This document shows positions 1 through 8,377 of a DNA stretch of 59,409 bases, one piece after another. The first letter of the stretch is position 1. Each line of letters opens with the position of its first letter. Below the pieces are notes generated by a model. It was given only the letters and a program-made list of their open reading frames with translations, was not told the origin of the DNA and did no database searches. The translations under genes were made by a program, and so were the position numbers. This DNA is from Alphaproteobacteria bacterium (GTDB lineage: Bacteria > Pseudomonadota > Alphaproteobacteria > UBA9219 > RGZA01), in assembly GCA_033762625.1 (NCBI GenBank), contig JANRLI010000019.1:1-59409 (forward strand), written 5' to 3'.

Positions 1-123
1 GACATCAACCTCGATGAGGAAATTGTGAACAGCAAATTGGCTGATATTTCATACACGGCTAATGCCAAGGTTATTCAGGCACAGTTGAAAACCGAAAAAG
101 AACTCCTCAATATACTCGCGTAA
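1..123 (+). CDS. C-terminal end of a probable flagellar axial (rod/hook-type) protein, 5' end outside window
   Basis: Frame +1 is open from the first base to a TAA at 121-123 and gives 40 residues. The segment INLDEEIVNSKLADISYTA is followed by NAKVIQ and a leucine-rich end. This resembles the C-terminal helix shared by flagellar rod, hook and hook-associated proteins, where (V/I)xLDEExVN...Y.ANAKVI recurs and the helix packs in the core of the filament. Only this tail is visible, so FlgE, FlgF, FlgG, FlgK or another axial protein cannot be told apart. It lies 22 bases before hprK with no obvious terminator between them. Confidence 0.5.
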   Translation, partial: DINLDEEIVNSKLADISYTANAKVIQAQLKTEKELLNILA

Positions 124-145
124 GTTTTTAAAAATTCAAAATCAA

Positions 146-571
146 ATGACTTCACCACTTCATGCCACAAGTGTTGTGTTTTGCGGGCGCGGCCTTTTAC
201 TTTGCGGCGCATCGGGCACTGGCAAATCGGATTTGGCGCTACGTATCATCGATGCGGGTGGCAGTCTTGTGTCGGATGATTACACCCAGCTCACGGTAAA
301 AGAAAAACAACTCTTCGCTTCGCCGCCAGAGACAATCAAGGGAATGCTCGAAGTCAGTGGTGTCGGGCTGCTGAAAGTCGCCACTATTCCCAGTGCACGT
401 ATGGATTTTGTTGTCACCTGTGAATCGAAAGAGGCAATTGAACGACTGCCGCAACTGATTCACACCGAAATCGCAGGAATATGCTTGCCAGTACTTAAGC
501 TTTATCCGTTTGAGGCTTCAGCGGTTGCGAAACTGCGGGCATTCCTGCAAAATAAGCTCACTCATGAATGA
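146..571 (+). CDS. hprK: HPr kinase/phosphorylase, short alphaproteobacterial form
   Basis: The 141-residue protein is the catalytic domain alone, as is usual in alphaproteobacteria; Gram-positive HprK is about 310 residues with an extra N-terminal domain. A Walker A loop GASGTGKS lies at residues 21-28, and the family segment IKGMLEVSGVGLL follows near residues 63-76. HprK phosphorylates HPr on its regulatory serine and can remove that phosphate. The substrate HPr is encoded three genes downstream and keeps its SIMGLM serine site. The gene overlaps rapZ by eight bases, so the two are probably translationally coupled. No clear Shine-Dalgarno sequence precedes the ATG. Confidence 0.88.
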   Translation: MTSPLHATSVVFCGRGLLLCGASGTGKSDLALRIIDAGGSLVSDDYTQLTVKEKQLFASPPETIKGMLEVSGVGLLKVATIPSARMDFVVTCESKEAIERLPQLIHTEIAGICLPVLKLYPFEASAVAKLRAFLQNKLTHE

Positions 572-1466
572 TGCTATTGTAACCGAATTAAAACCCCGTA
601 ATACCAAGCGCCGCGTCGTGCTTATTTCCGGCATGTCAGGTGCTGGCCTTTCCTCGGTTTTAAAATCGCTCGAAGATTTGGGATACGAAGCGGTTGATAA
701 TCTCCGCCTCTCCATGGTGCCAACGCTGATTAAGGGCGCTAGCAAAAATAATAAACCGCTTGCGATTAGTGTGGATAGCCGCAACGCTGAATTCAACGCT
801 GAAATGTTTTTGCGTTATGTTGGGGAGTTCAAACTCGATCCGCATCTTGATGCACGTCTTTTATTTTTAGACTGTGATGACGAAGCGCTGCTGCGCCGCT
901 TTAATGAAACGCGCCGTCGCCATCCGCTCGCGGGCGACCGTCCGGTTAAGGAAGGTATCGCTATGGAGCGCAAAATGCTTGCGCCCGTGCAGGAAGCAGC
1001 CGATCACACGATTGATACATCCTTATTATCCGCACATGATTTGCGCCGTCTGCTGGTGGGCCATTATCGCACCGATAATAGCGGGTTAACGGTATCGGTT
1101 TCATCTTTTTCATATAAATACGGCGTCCCGCGCGAAGCCGACTTGATATTTGATGTCCGTTTTCTGAAAAATCCGCATTGGAATATGGAATTGCGCCAAC
1201 TCACGGGGCGTGACCAGGCGGTTGCCGATTACATCAAATCTGATCCTGATTTTGATGCGTTTTTCATGAGCATGCTCAATTTTCTTTTCCCACTTTTGCC
1301 GCGCTACAAAGAGGAAGGAAAAAATTATCTCACCATCGCACTCGGATGCACAGGTGGACGACATCGCTCGGTGTTTGTCGCCGAACAGCTTGGTACCATG
1401 CTTGCCGCGCAAGGATATGTGGTCGCACTCACACACCGCGACATGGATAAAAAAGAAACAAAATGA
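564..1466 (+). CDS. rapZ: RapZ/YvcJ-family nucleotide-binding protein (RNase adapter family)
   Basis: The 300-residue protein starts at the ATG overlapping the hprK stop; an upstream in-frame ATG at 510 would lie well inside hprK. The N-terminal P-loop-like segment reads GMSGAGLSS at residues 23-31, followed by LEDLGYEAVDN, diagnostic of the family. The C-terminal part carries CTGGRHRSV, another family signature. Enterobacterial RapZ steers RNase E to the small RNA GlmZ; the alphaproteobacterial role is less clear, but linkage to hprK and PTS genes is typical. Leu29 occupies the position of the canonical Walker A lysine, so ordinary P-loop nucleotide hydrolysis may be altered. Confidence 0.85.
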   Translation: MNDAIVTELKPRNTKRRVVLISGMSGAGLSSVLKSLEDLGYEAVDNLRLSMVPTLIKGASKNNKPLAISVDSRNAEFNAEMFLRYVGEFKLDPHLDARLLFLDCDDEALLRRFNETRRRHPLAGDRPVKEGIAMERKMLAPVQEAADHTIDTSLLSAHDLRRLLVGHYRTDNSGLTVSVSSFSYKYGVPREADLIFDVRFLKNPHWNMELRQLTGRDQAVADYIKSDPDFDAFFMSMLNFLFPLLPRYKEEGKNYLTIALGCTGGRHRSVFVAEQLGTMLAAQGYVVALTHRDMDKKETK

Positions 1467-1479
1467 AATGGAGGATAAG

Positions 1480-1887
1480 ATGATTGGAATGGTTCTGGTA
1501 ACGCATGGTGACTTAGGCAAGGAATTATTGCTCGCCACCCAGCATGTATGCGGTGAGCAAAAATTTGCGCAAGCCATTTCCATTGGTCCGGAAGATGATA
1601 TGGAGCAGCGCCGTGCGGAGATTTTGGCAAGCGTCACGGCCAATGACCGTGGCAAAGGCGTTATTGTAATTACCGATATGTTTGGCGGTACACCCAGCAA
1701 CCTTGCGCTGTCCATTATTGAGAAGGCGCATATCGAAGTGTTGGCAGGGGCGAATTTGCCGATGATGATTAAATTGGTCAGCGTGCGCGCAACCCATGCG
1801 CTTGATGAAGCAGTAGCCGAAGCGCAAGAAGCGGGCCGTAAATATATCACCGTTGCATCACAATTGCTCAACGCCAAAGCTTCCTGA
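1480..1887 (+). CDS. manX: PTS EIIA component, mannose (ManX) family
   Basis: The start is placed at ATG 1480 because GGAGG at 1470-1474 sits five bases upstream; in-frame starts further up would overlap rapZ. The 135-residue protein begins MIGMVLVTHGDLG, with His9 as the expected phosphoacceptor, and contains ITDMFGGTPSNLAL, typical of mannose-family EIIA domains. It should take phosphate from HPr. No EIIB, EIIC or EIID gene is in the window, so this is probably a regulatory rather than sugar-importing phosphotransferase chain, as in many alphaproteobacteria. Confidence 0.9.
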   Translation: MIGMVLVTHGDLGKELLLATQHVCGEQKFAQAISIGPEDDMEQRRAEILASVTANDRGKGVIVITDMFGGTPSNLALSIIEKAHIEVLAGANLPMMIKLVSVRATHALDEAVAEAQEAGRKYITVASQLLNAKAS

Positions 1888-1898
1888 CTGGCCAGCGA

Positions 1899-2183
1899 AT
1901 GTCCGAGCATCCCGAAATCTGCGAACAGGTCACAATTGTCAACCAAAAAGGGTTGCACGCCAGAGCCGCATCCAAATTCGTAAAATGCGTTTCTAATTTT
2001 GAAGCCGTGATGGAAGTCAGCCGCGGCGACATGAAGGTTGCCGCAACCAGTATCATGGGCCTTATGATGCTTGCCGCATCGAAGGGGACAACCTTGCGCA
2101 TTTGTGCCTACGGCAAAGATGCGGAAGAAGCATTATCCGCCATTTGCCAACTCATTTCCGACAGGTTTGAAGAAGATGAGTGA
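1899..2183 (+). CDS. ptsH: HPr phosphocarrier protein
   Basis: This 94-residue protein has both HPr regulatory sites. The active histidine is His20 in the motif NQKGLHARAASKFV, and the HprK target is Ser51 in ATSIMGLMMLAA. It relays phosphate from EI (ptsI, overlapping downstream) to the EIIA protein upstream, while phosphorylation at Ser51 by HprK would slow that relay. The C-terminus is acidic (FEEDE). Its stop at 2181-2183 overlaps the ptsI start, which fits one operon. Confidence 0.93.
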   Translation: MSEHPEICEQVTIVNQKGLHARAASKFVKCVSNFEAVMEVSRGDMKVAATSIMGLMMLAASKGTTLRICAYGKDAEEALSAICQLISDRFEEDE

Positions 2184-3921
2184 TGAACTGGTCTTGAAAG
2201 GCTTGGCGGTTTCAGCGGGGATTGCGATTGGCCCAGCCTTTATTCTGGATAGCGCACGCCTGCATGTTCCCGAATATGCGATTAAGGCCGATGGCGTTGC
2301 CGAAGAAACCCTGCGCTTTCAAGATTCTGTCACTAAATCCCTGCGCCAAATCAAACGCATCAAATCAAAAGCAGAAAATCTTCCCGCCGATGCTGCGGAA
2401 GAAATGAACATTCTGCTGGATGCACATATTGCGATGCTGTCGGGTTCGCGCCTGATACGCGGCGTTGAAAAACGCATTGCATCTGAAAAAATAAATGCCG
2501 ATGCGGCGTTACAGCATGAAATTGCGCATCTTGCGCAAAGCTTCGCCTCGATGGATGATGCATATCTTGCCTCGCGCATGAAGGATATTCAGGAAGTGGG
2601 GCAACGACTGCTGCGCAACCTGCAAACCGAAAATGCCGATTTCACCATCAACATTCCCGAAGGCAGTGTCTTGGTTGCCGAAGACATTACGCCTGCCGAT
2701 ACTGCGCAAATCAATCCTGAGGCCGTGCAGGGCTTTGTTGCCGAGCTGGGTGGCGTTGACGGTCACACGGCGATTATGGCGCGTGCGCTTGATTTGCCAT
2801 CGGTCCTTGGTGCCGCAGGATTAAAACTGCATTGCAAAGACGGCACGATGATTGCGGTCGATGGGCTCGAAGGCGAGATTATTATCAACCCGTCTGCGGC
2901 AACCCTCGCACGCCTTCGCAAAGCGCAACTGAAATTTAAAAAAGAACGCGAACAACTCAAAACGCTTAAACGCCTTCCAGCCATTACTAGCGATGGCGCC
3001 GAAGTCATGCTCATGGCCAATCTGGAATTGCCACGTGAATTGACCAAAGCATTAGATGCAGGCGCGCAGGGCGTTGGCCTGTTCCGCACCGAATTTATGT
3101 TCATGAACCGCAAAACATTACCTGATGAAGAAGAACAGTTCATCGCCTTGCGCGGCATGGTCGAGGGGCTGAAAGGCCGCGTCATGACCATTCGTACGCT
3201 TGATTTGGGCGGCGAAAAACTATCCTCTGCGCTGGGCGATGTGCATGGCGAAAGCACCAATCCCGCGCTGGGGCTGCGCGCTATTCGTTTGTGTCTCAAG
3301 CAACCCAAATTATTTGAAACGCAACTTGCCGCCATTTTACGCGCTGCCGTCTATGGGCCTGTGCGCATTTTGTTGCCAATGATTTCCAGTGTGGAGCAGG
3401 TAAAACAAGTGCGTGAAAAAGTACATCTGGTTGCCAAACGCCTGCAACGCCGCGGTGAGGAATTGCCGGACCCATTGCCGCCGGTTGGTGTGATGATTGA
3501 AATTCCGGGCGCGGCCTTGGCCGCTGATGCGCTTGCGCAGGTTTCTGATTTCTTTTCCATCGGCAGCAACGATTTAACGCAATACACGCTCGCGATTGAC
3601 CGCAGCGATGAACAGGTTGCCGATTTATATAATCCCCTGCATCCAGCGGTACTGCGTCTTATTCAATTTAGTACCGAGGCAGCGCTGCGCGCGCGTATCC
3701 CAATCAGCCTTTGTGGTGAAATGGCTGGCAACCCCCAGCTGGCTGCATTTCTTATCGGCATTGGCATTCGCGAACTATCGATGTCACCGCCACGTTTGCC
3801 GGAAGTAAAACGAACTATTCGCGGACTTAGCCTTCTCGAATCCACCCGCCATGCTGCCAAAATAATGAGCAGTAGTGACGAAACCCTCATCAAGCAGGAA
3901 ATGGCGAATAAGCAAGTCTAA
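2176..3921 (+). CDS. ptsI: Phosphoenolpyruvate-protein phosphotransferase (Enzyme I)
   Basis: The 581-residue protein is assigned ATG 2176, which overlaps the end of ptsH by eight bases; the open frame extends further upstream only inside ptsH. It takes phosphate from PEP and passes it to HPr. The phosphoacceptor His197 lies in GGVDGHTAIMAR (the usual form is GGxTSHTAI). The PEP-binding domain has GLFRTEFMFMNR, IEIPGAALAAD, SIGSNDLTQY and catalytic Cys513 in LCGEMAGNP. No GAF domain precedes it, so this is plain EI rather than EI-Ntr (PtsP). It is the last gene of the operon. Confidence 0.94.
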   Translation: MSDELVLKGLAVSAGIAIGPAFILDSARLHVPEYAIKADGVAEETLRFQDSVTKSLRQIKRIKSKAENLPADAAEEMNILLDAHIAMLSGSRLIRGVEKRIASEKINADAALQHEIAHLAQSFASMDDAYLASRMKDIQEVGQRLLRNLQTENADFTINIPEGSVLVAEDITPADTAQINPEAVQGFVAELGGVDGHTAIMARALDLPSVLGAAGLKLHCKDGTMIAVDGLEGEIIINPSAATLARLRKAQLKFKKEREQLKTLKRLPAITSDGAEVMLMANLELPRELTKALDAGAQGVGLFRTEFMFMNRKTLPDEEEQFIALRGMVEGLKGRVMTIRTLDLGGEKLSSALGDVHGESTNPALGLRAIRLCLKQPKLFETQLAAILRAAVYGPVRILLPMISSVEQVKQVREKVHLVAKRLQRRGEELPDPLPPVGVMIEIPGAALAADALAQVSDFFSIGSNDLTQYTLAIDRSDEQVADLYNPLHPAVLRLIQFSTEAALRARIPISLCGEMAGNPQLAAFLIGIGIRELSMSPPRLPEVKRTIRGLSLLESTRHAAKIMSSSDETLIKQEMANKQV

Positions 3922-3960
3922 ACAATCCGATAAATTGCCTGTAAATCACTTGCGCGAATA

Positions 3961-4002
3961 GATGTTGTCACCATTTCCCCCCTGTGGCAAAAGGTGAGCA
4001 TC
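3961..4002 (+). promoter_or_regulatory. Interrupted inverted repeat upstream of ahcY
   Basis: GATG (3961-3964) pairs with CATC (3999-4002), and TCACC (3968-3972) pairs with GGTGA (3993-3997) around a 20-base loop containing a C-run. The ahcY start is 46 bases downstream. A possible -10 box TATAGT lies at 4011-4016; if transcription starts there, the repeat would act as a DNA operator. If transcription starts further upstream it would be an RNA leader structure. It does not match the SAH or SAM riboswitch consensus sequences I know. Confidence 0.35.
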
Positions 4003-4047
4003 TGTAAACGTATAGTATCCTAAATCACATTATATATAGAGAGCCCC

Positions 4048-5361
4048 ATGCAAGCTGCCGCAGTAAATGCCGTAAAGAACGATTACAAAGTAAAAGACAT
4101 CACGCTGGCTGATTGGGGCCGCAAAGAAATTGCGATTGCCGAAAGCGAAATGCCCGGCCTGATGGCGCTGCGCACCGAATTCAAATCCAAACAACCCTTA
4201 AAAGGCGCGCGCATTGTCGGCTGCCTGCACATGACTATTCAAACAGCGGTGTTAATCGAAACGCTGATCGAACTGGGCGCTACCGTACGCTGGTCATCCT
4301 GCAATATCTTTTCAACGCAAGACCAAGCGGCAGCGGCGATTGCTGCCAAAGGCATTCCTGTCTTTGCATGGAAAGGCATGACCGAAGAAGAATTCTGGTA
4401 CTGCATTGAACAAACCTTGAAAGGTCCAGATGGCTGGACGCCAAATATGATTTTGGATGATGGCGGTGACGTAACCCAAATCATGCACGATAAGTATCCG
4501 GAAATGCTCAAAGACGTGAAAGGTTTGTCGGAAGAAACCACCACGGGCGTTCATCGTTTGTATGAAATGATGAAGGCAGGCAAATTAAAAGTGCCAGCCA
4601 TTAACGTCAATGACAGCGTGACGAAATCGAAGTTCGATAATCTCTATGGCTGCCGTGAAAGTCTGGTGGATGGTATTAAACGTGCAACCGACGTAATGGT
4701 GGCAGGTAAGGTTGCTGTCGTGTGCGGTTATGGCGATGTGGGCAAAGGTTCTGCTGCGTCACTCCGCAGCCAAGGCGCGCGCGTGATGGTTACTGAAATT
4801 GATCCTATCAATGCGCTTCAAGCCGCGATGGAAGGCTATCAAGTTACCACGATGGAAGATGCAGCGCCGCTGGGCGATATCTTCGTAACGGCAACAGGCA
4901 ACGTCGATGTTATTACGCTTGAACATATGCGCGCGATGAAAGACCGTTCGATTGTGTGCAATATCGGCCACTTCGATAGCGAAATTCAGATTGAATCCTT
5001 ACGCAATTACAAATGGGAAGAGGTAAAGCCACAGGTTGATGAAGTGGTATTCCCGGATGGCAAGCGTTTGATTGTGTTGGCCCAGGGTCGTCTTGTGAAT
5101 TTGGGCTGTGCAACGGGGCACCCCAGCTTTGTGATGAGTGCGTCGTTCAGCAATCAGGTCTTGGCGCAAATGGAATTGTGGAACAACCACAAAAACTACG
5201 AGAACAAGGTGTATGTTCTGCCCAAGCAGCTCGATGAAAAGGTAGCTCGCCTGCATCTTGAAAAGCTTGGCGTTAAGCTGACCAAGCTTAATGCAAAGCA
5301 GGCTGCCTACCTCAGCATTAATGAAGCAGGCCCATATAAGCCCGAACATTACCGTTACTAA
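4048..5361 (+). CDS. ahcY: Adenosylhomocysteinase (S-adenosylhomocysteine hydrolase)
   Basis: The 437-residue cytosolic enzyme splits S-adenosylhomocysteine into adenosine and homocysteine, relieving product inhibition of methyltransferases. Recognisable parts are the N-terminal substrate domain ([16 protein letters not shown]), the NAD-binding loop [10 protein letters not shown], and the conserved C-terminal tail ending [10 protein letters not shown]. Length is normal for bacterial AhcY. An adenosine kinase gene that could consume the product lies at 30989-32002, unlinked. A hairpin or operator-like repeat precedes the gene. Linkage of ahcY to divL and tsaE is, as far as I recall, common in alphaproteobacteria. 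Confidence 0.96.
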   Translation: MQAAAVNAVKNDYKVKDITLADWGRKEIAIAESEMPGLMALRTEFKSKQPLKGARIVGCLHMTIQTAVLIETLIELGATVRWSSCNIFSTQDQAAAAIAAKGIPVFAWKGMTEEEFWYCIEQTLKGPDGWTPNMILDDGGDVTQIMHDKYPEMLKDVKGLSEETTTGVHRLYEMMKAGKLKVPAINVNDSVTKSKFDNLYGCRESLVDGIKRATDVMVAGKVAVVCGYGDVGKGSAASLRSQGARVMVTEIDPINALQAAMEGYQVTTMEDAAPLGDIFVTATGNVDVITLEHMRAMKDRSIVCNIGHFDSEIQIESLRNYKWEEVKPQVDEVVFPDGKRLIVLAQGRLVNLGCATGHPSFVMSASFSNQVLAQMELWNNHKNYENKVYVLPKQLDEKVARLHLEKLGVKLTKLNAKQAAYLSINEAGPYKPEHYRY

Positions 5362-5445
5362 TTTTGGGCGAATCTACCTAAATCAAGTCTTAATCTTTAT
5401 AAGATTTGGTAACATCGTTGACCAACGAAGGTAGGTTTAGATTCC

Positions 5446-7917
5446 GTGAGAGAGCTGTATCGACGATATACACCATTATTAGGGGTGCTGCTGCTTATAG
5501 TGGTCGCGTTCCTTATTGTGCTGTTTCGTGGTGGAAATACAGGGCAGGCAGCGGTTGGACTTAGCCATCTCTTTTTGCTTGCGGTCGTACTGCTGATTGG
5601 TACCGCAACCGTCATCTTTTTTGAACAAGCGCGTTCATCGCGCAAGGCTGCTGCAAAGCTTCAGGAAGAATCCCAGCTTAAAGATGTGCTGCTTTCAGTT
5701 TCACCGGATGCGTTTGTGATTTTAGGTTCGCAAGGTCAGGCACTGCGGTTGCACGGGACAGAAAAACTATTGGGTGTTGAGCGCGTTGGCGTTTTGCAAG
5801 ATGTGTTATCTGCGCTGCAACCAGCCTCATCTGAGAAATTGCAGTTCCTGATTAAAGAGCTGTTGCAAAAAGGTGAAGAGTTCCGCTTGCAGGTGACCAG
5901 CATTTCCGGCGCGAAAGCGATTATGGTTCATGGCTCGCGCCGTCAACTGCCATCGCAGTCCCAACCGGTGGCATTATTGTGGTTGCGTGACACATCGCGT
6001 TTTGTAGAAGAAATTCGCCGCCAGAGCGAGAGTTTACAGCAAGCCAGCAACCAATTAGGTGAATTGCGCGCGGTACTAAACCAGGTGCCATACCCCTTAT
6101 GGCTGCGCGCCAAGGATTTCAAGTTGCAATGGGTGAACGAAGCCTATGCAAAATCTGTCGGGGCCAGCGTTGAAAACATCATCGCCGAACAAATCGAACT
6201 GGTGCCTTCATCCCAGCGCGGTAAGGCCAAAACACTTTCACAAATGGCGTTCGAAAAAAATGGCGCGGAGCATGAACAGCGTTTCGTTGTGATTGAGGGC
6301 GAACGTCGCTTGCTCCACATCATGGAAAGCTATAACGGTCCTGACCGTTCGATGATTGGCTTTGCCACCGATATTACACGGGAGTCGGAGCTTGATGCGG
6401 AATTAAAGCGCCACATCAAAGCGCATGAGCAAGTGCTGGATCAGCTCGGCACGCCGATAGCCATTTATGGATCTGATACACGTATTAAATTCTTTAACCG
6501 TTCGTATTTGAAATTGTGGTCAAGCGATGAAGAATTCCTCAAGAGCGAGCCAACCTTCAGTGAAATTCTTGAAGATCTGCGTTCCCGCCGCCGTGCGCCA
6601 GAACAGGCGGATTTCCAGAAGTATAAGAAAGAACGCACCGCGCTCTTTACCTCATTGATTGAACAACGCGAAGATTTGATGCATCTGCCAGATGGGACAA
6701 CGCTGCGCATTATGGCCGTGCCGCATCCGTTTGGCGGCATCATGTTCGTACATGAAGATGTGACCGATAAACTGGCGCTCGAATCCTCCTATAACACGCT
6801 TATCGCCGTGCAGCGTGAAACGCTGGATAATTTGGCCGAAGGCATCGCGGTCTATGGCGGCGATGGCAAGCTTAAACTTTATAATCCTGCCTTTGCCCGC
6901 ATCTGGAAGATTGCGGATGATATGCTTGCGCCCCATCCACATATTAGTGAAGTAGTGGAATTGATGAAGCCCTTGCTGAACTATTCCGGCGATTGGGCAG
7001 AATTCAAACGCGATACAGTCTCCGAAACACTGGATCGAACAACGCGCGCCGGCCGCTATGAATGCCAGCAAGAACTCGTCATTGAATTCTCATGCGTGCC
7101 GTTACCGGATGGCGCGGTGTTGATTTCCTATCTGGATGTAAGCGATAGTGTTCGTGCTGAAAAAGCCTTGCGTGAAACTAACATCGCCCTTGCGGCTGCC
7201 GATAAACTCAAGTCAGAATTCGTTGCGAATGTATCGTATCAACTCCGCACGCCGCTTAATACCATCATGGGTTTTGCCGAAATTCTGGCAAACCAGTATT
7301 TTGGAGCGCTCAACGAACGTCAACTGGAATATGCGCGCACCATGATGGATGCAAGCAAGAAGCTGCTTGCGCTTATCAACGACGTCCTTGATTTGGCAAC
7401 GATTGAAGCGGGCCGCATGGCCCTTAACCGCAAACCGGTTCCTGTGCGCAGTTTACTGGAAGGCACGGCGGATATGACACGTGAATGGACGCGCCAGCAA
7501 TCCTTGAGCATGGACATTCAATGCAGCGACCTTATCGGCAGTTTCGAAGTTGATGAACACCGCATGAAACAGGTGATGTTCAATCTTATTAGCAACGCCA
7601 TTCAATACACACCGCCAGGCGGTCATATTGTGTTATCGGCGGAACGTCAGGGTGATTGGGTATCGTTGTTTGTAACCGATGATGGCATGGGCATTCCCGA
7701 AGAAGACCAGTTGCGCGTGTTTGAAAAGTTCGAACGTACCAATCCACATGCCAAGCAGGGCGGGGCAGGGTTGGGTTTATCGCTCGTGAAAAGTTTTGTT
7801 GAATTGCATGGCGGTCGTATTTTAATTGACAGCACGAAGGGCAAGGGCACGCGTATTACCTGCACTTTGCCGGTGAAAGCGCCACAAGAACACCCACTTA
7901 AATCCATCACGGCCTGA
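5446..7917 (+). CDS. divL: DivL-like pseudo-histidine kinase with PAS domains and Tyr in the H-box
   Basis: The start is GTG 5446, and the protein has 823 residues. Two membrane segments (about residues 10-27 and 38-60) are followed by several PAS-like segments (about 75-560), a HisKA dimerisation region and an HATPase domain with NAIQYTPPGG, DDGMGIPEED and GAGLGLSL. The H-box reads VANVSYQLRTPL: Tyr598 replaces the phosphoacceptor histidine. In Caulobacter, DivL has the same Tyr substitution and controls CckA and cell-cycle signalling by binding DivK. Position between ahcY and tsaE supports the assignment. Upstream, 5392-5406 forms a short AATCTT/AAGATT hairpin. The PAS count is my estimate. 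Confidence 0.82.
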   Translation: MRELYRRYTPLLGVLLLIVVAFLIVLFRGGNTGQAAVGLSHLFLLAVVLLIGTATVIFFEQARSSRKAAAKLQEESQLKDVLLSVSPDAFVILGSQGQALRLHGTEKLLGVERVGVLQDVLSALQPASSEKLQFLIKELLQKGEEFRLQVTSISGAKAIMVHGSRRQLPSQSQPVALLWLRDTSRFVEEIRRQSESLQQASNQLGELRAVLNQVPYPLWLRAKDFKLQWVNEAYAKSVGASVENIIAEQIELVPSSQRGKAKTLSQMAFEKNGAEHEQRFVVIEGERRLLHIMESYNGPDRSMIGFATDITRESELDAELKRHIKAHEQVLDQLGTPIAIYGSDTRIKFFNRSYLKLWSSDEEFLKSEPTFSEILEDLRSRRRAPEQADFQKYKKERTALFTSLIEQREDLMHLPDGTTLRIMAVPHPFGGIMFVHEDVTDKLALESSYNTLIAVQRETLDNLAEGIAVYGGDGKLKLYNPAFARIWKIADDMLAPHPHISEVVELMKPLLNYSGDWAEFKRDTVSETLDRTTRAGRYECQQELVIEFSCVPLPDGAVLISYLDVSDSVRAEKALRETNIALAAADKLKSEFVANVSYQLRTPLNTIMGFAEILANQYFGALNERQLEYARTMMDASKKLLALINDVLDLATIEAGRMALNRKPVPVRSLLEGTADMTREWTRQQSLSMDIQCSDLIGSFEVDEHRMKQVMFNLISNAIQYTPPGGHIVLSAERQGDWVSLFVTDDGMGIPEEDQLRVFEKFERTNPHAKQGGAGLGLSLVKSFVELHGGRILIDSTKGKGTRITCTLPVKAPQEHPLKSITA

Positions 7918-7918
7918 T

Positions 7919-8377
7919 ATGCACATTTTGATACGTGAATGCGATGAACACCAGATGCAGAAGCTGGCAGAGGATTTGTCCGCGTTGCTTAAGGCGGGTG
8001 ATTGCCTGACATTCCATGGCGATCTGGGGGCTGGCAAAACTACATTTATCCGTGCGGTTATCCAAAAACTGGCGGGGGCACAATCCGTACCCAGCCCTAC
8101 CTTTACGCTGGTGCAGCACTATGATTCTCCCAAAGGCAATCTTTGGCATTTCGACCTCTACCGCCTAAAGACGGCGGAGGAGCTATATGAGCTTGGTTAT
8201 GAAGAAGCCCTCATCAACAGTATTCTTTTTATCGAATGGCCTGAACGTGCAAAAGGCCTTTTACCGCCCAATCAACTACAGCTACACTTGGATCCGGCGC
8301 AGGATAATCAAAAGCGCAAGGTATCAATGACAGGTGATGATGTATGGGCACAACGGCTGAAGCCCCTCACGATATAA
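7919..8377 (+). CDS. tsaE: tRNA threonylcarbamoyladenosine biosynthesis ATPase TsaE
   Basis: The 152-residue protein has the Walker A loop GDLGAGKTTFIR near residue 37 and the family motifs VPSPTFTLVQHY and LWHFDLYRL. TsaE works with TsaB, TsaC and TsaD to make t6A at position 37 of ANN-decoding tRNAs; those partners are not in this window. The start lies one base after the divL stop, and the end overlaps the next gene by 34 bases, so it is part of one tight operon. Confidence 0.92.
   Translation: MHILIRECDEHQMQKLAEDLSALLKAGDCLTFHGDLGAGKTTFIRAVIQKLAGAQSVPSPTFTLVQHYDSPKGNLWHFDLYRLKTAEELYELGYEEALINSILFIEWPERAKGLLPPNQLQLHLDPAQDNQKRKVSMTGDDVWAQRLKPLTI

Noticed and set aside
1110-1958. Long minus-strand open frame opposite rapZ-manX
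   Set aside because: It is antisense to two well-supported genes, shows no recognisable domain, and its composition mirrors the complementary codons.
3961-4047. SAH or SAM riboswitch before ahcY
   Set aside because: The sequence does not fit the consensus cores I know for these classes. It is reported only as an unassigned inverted repeat.
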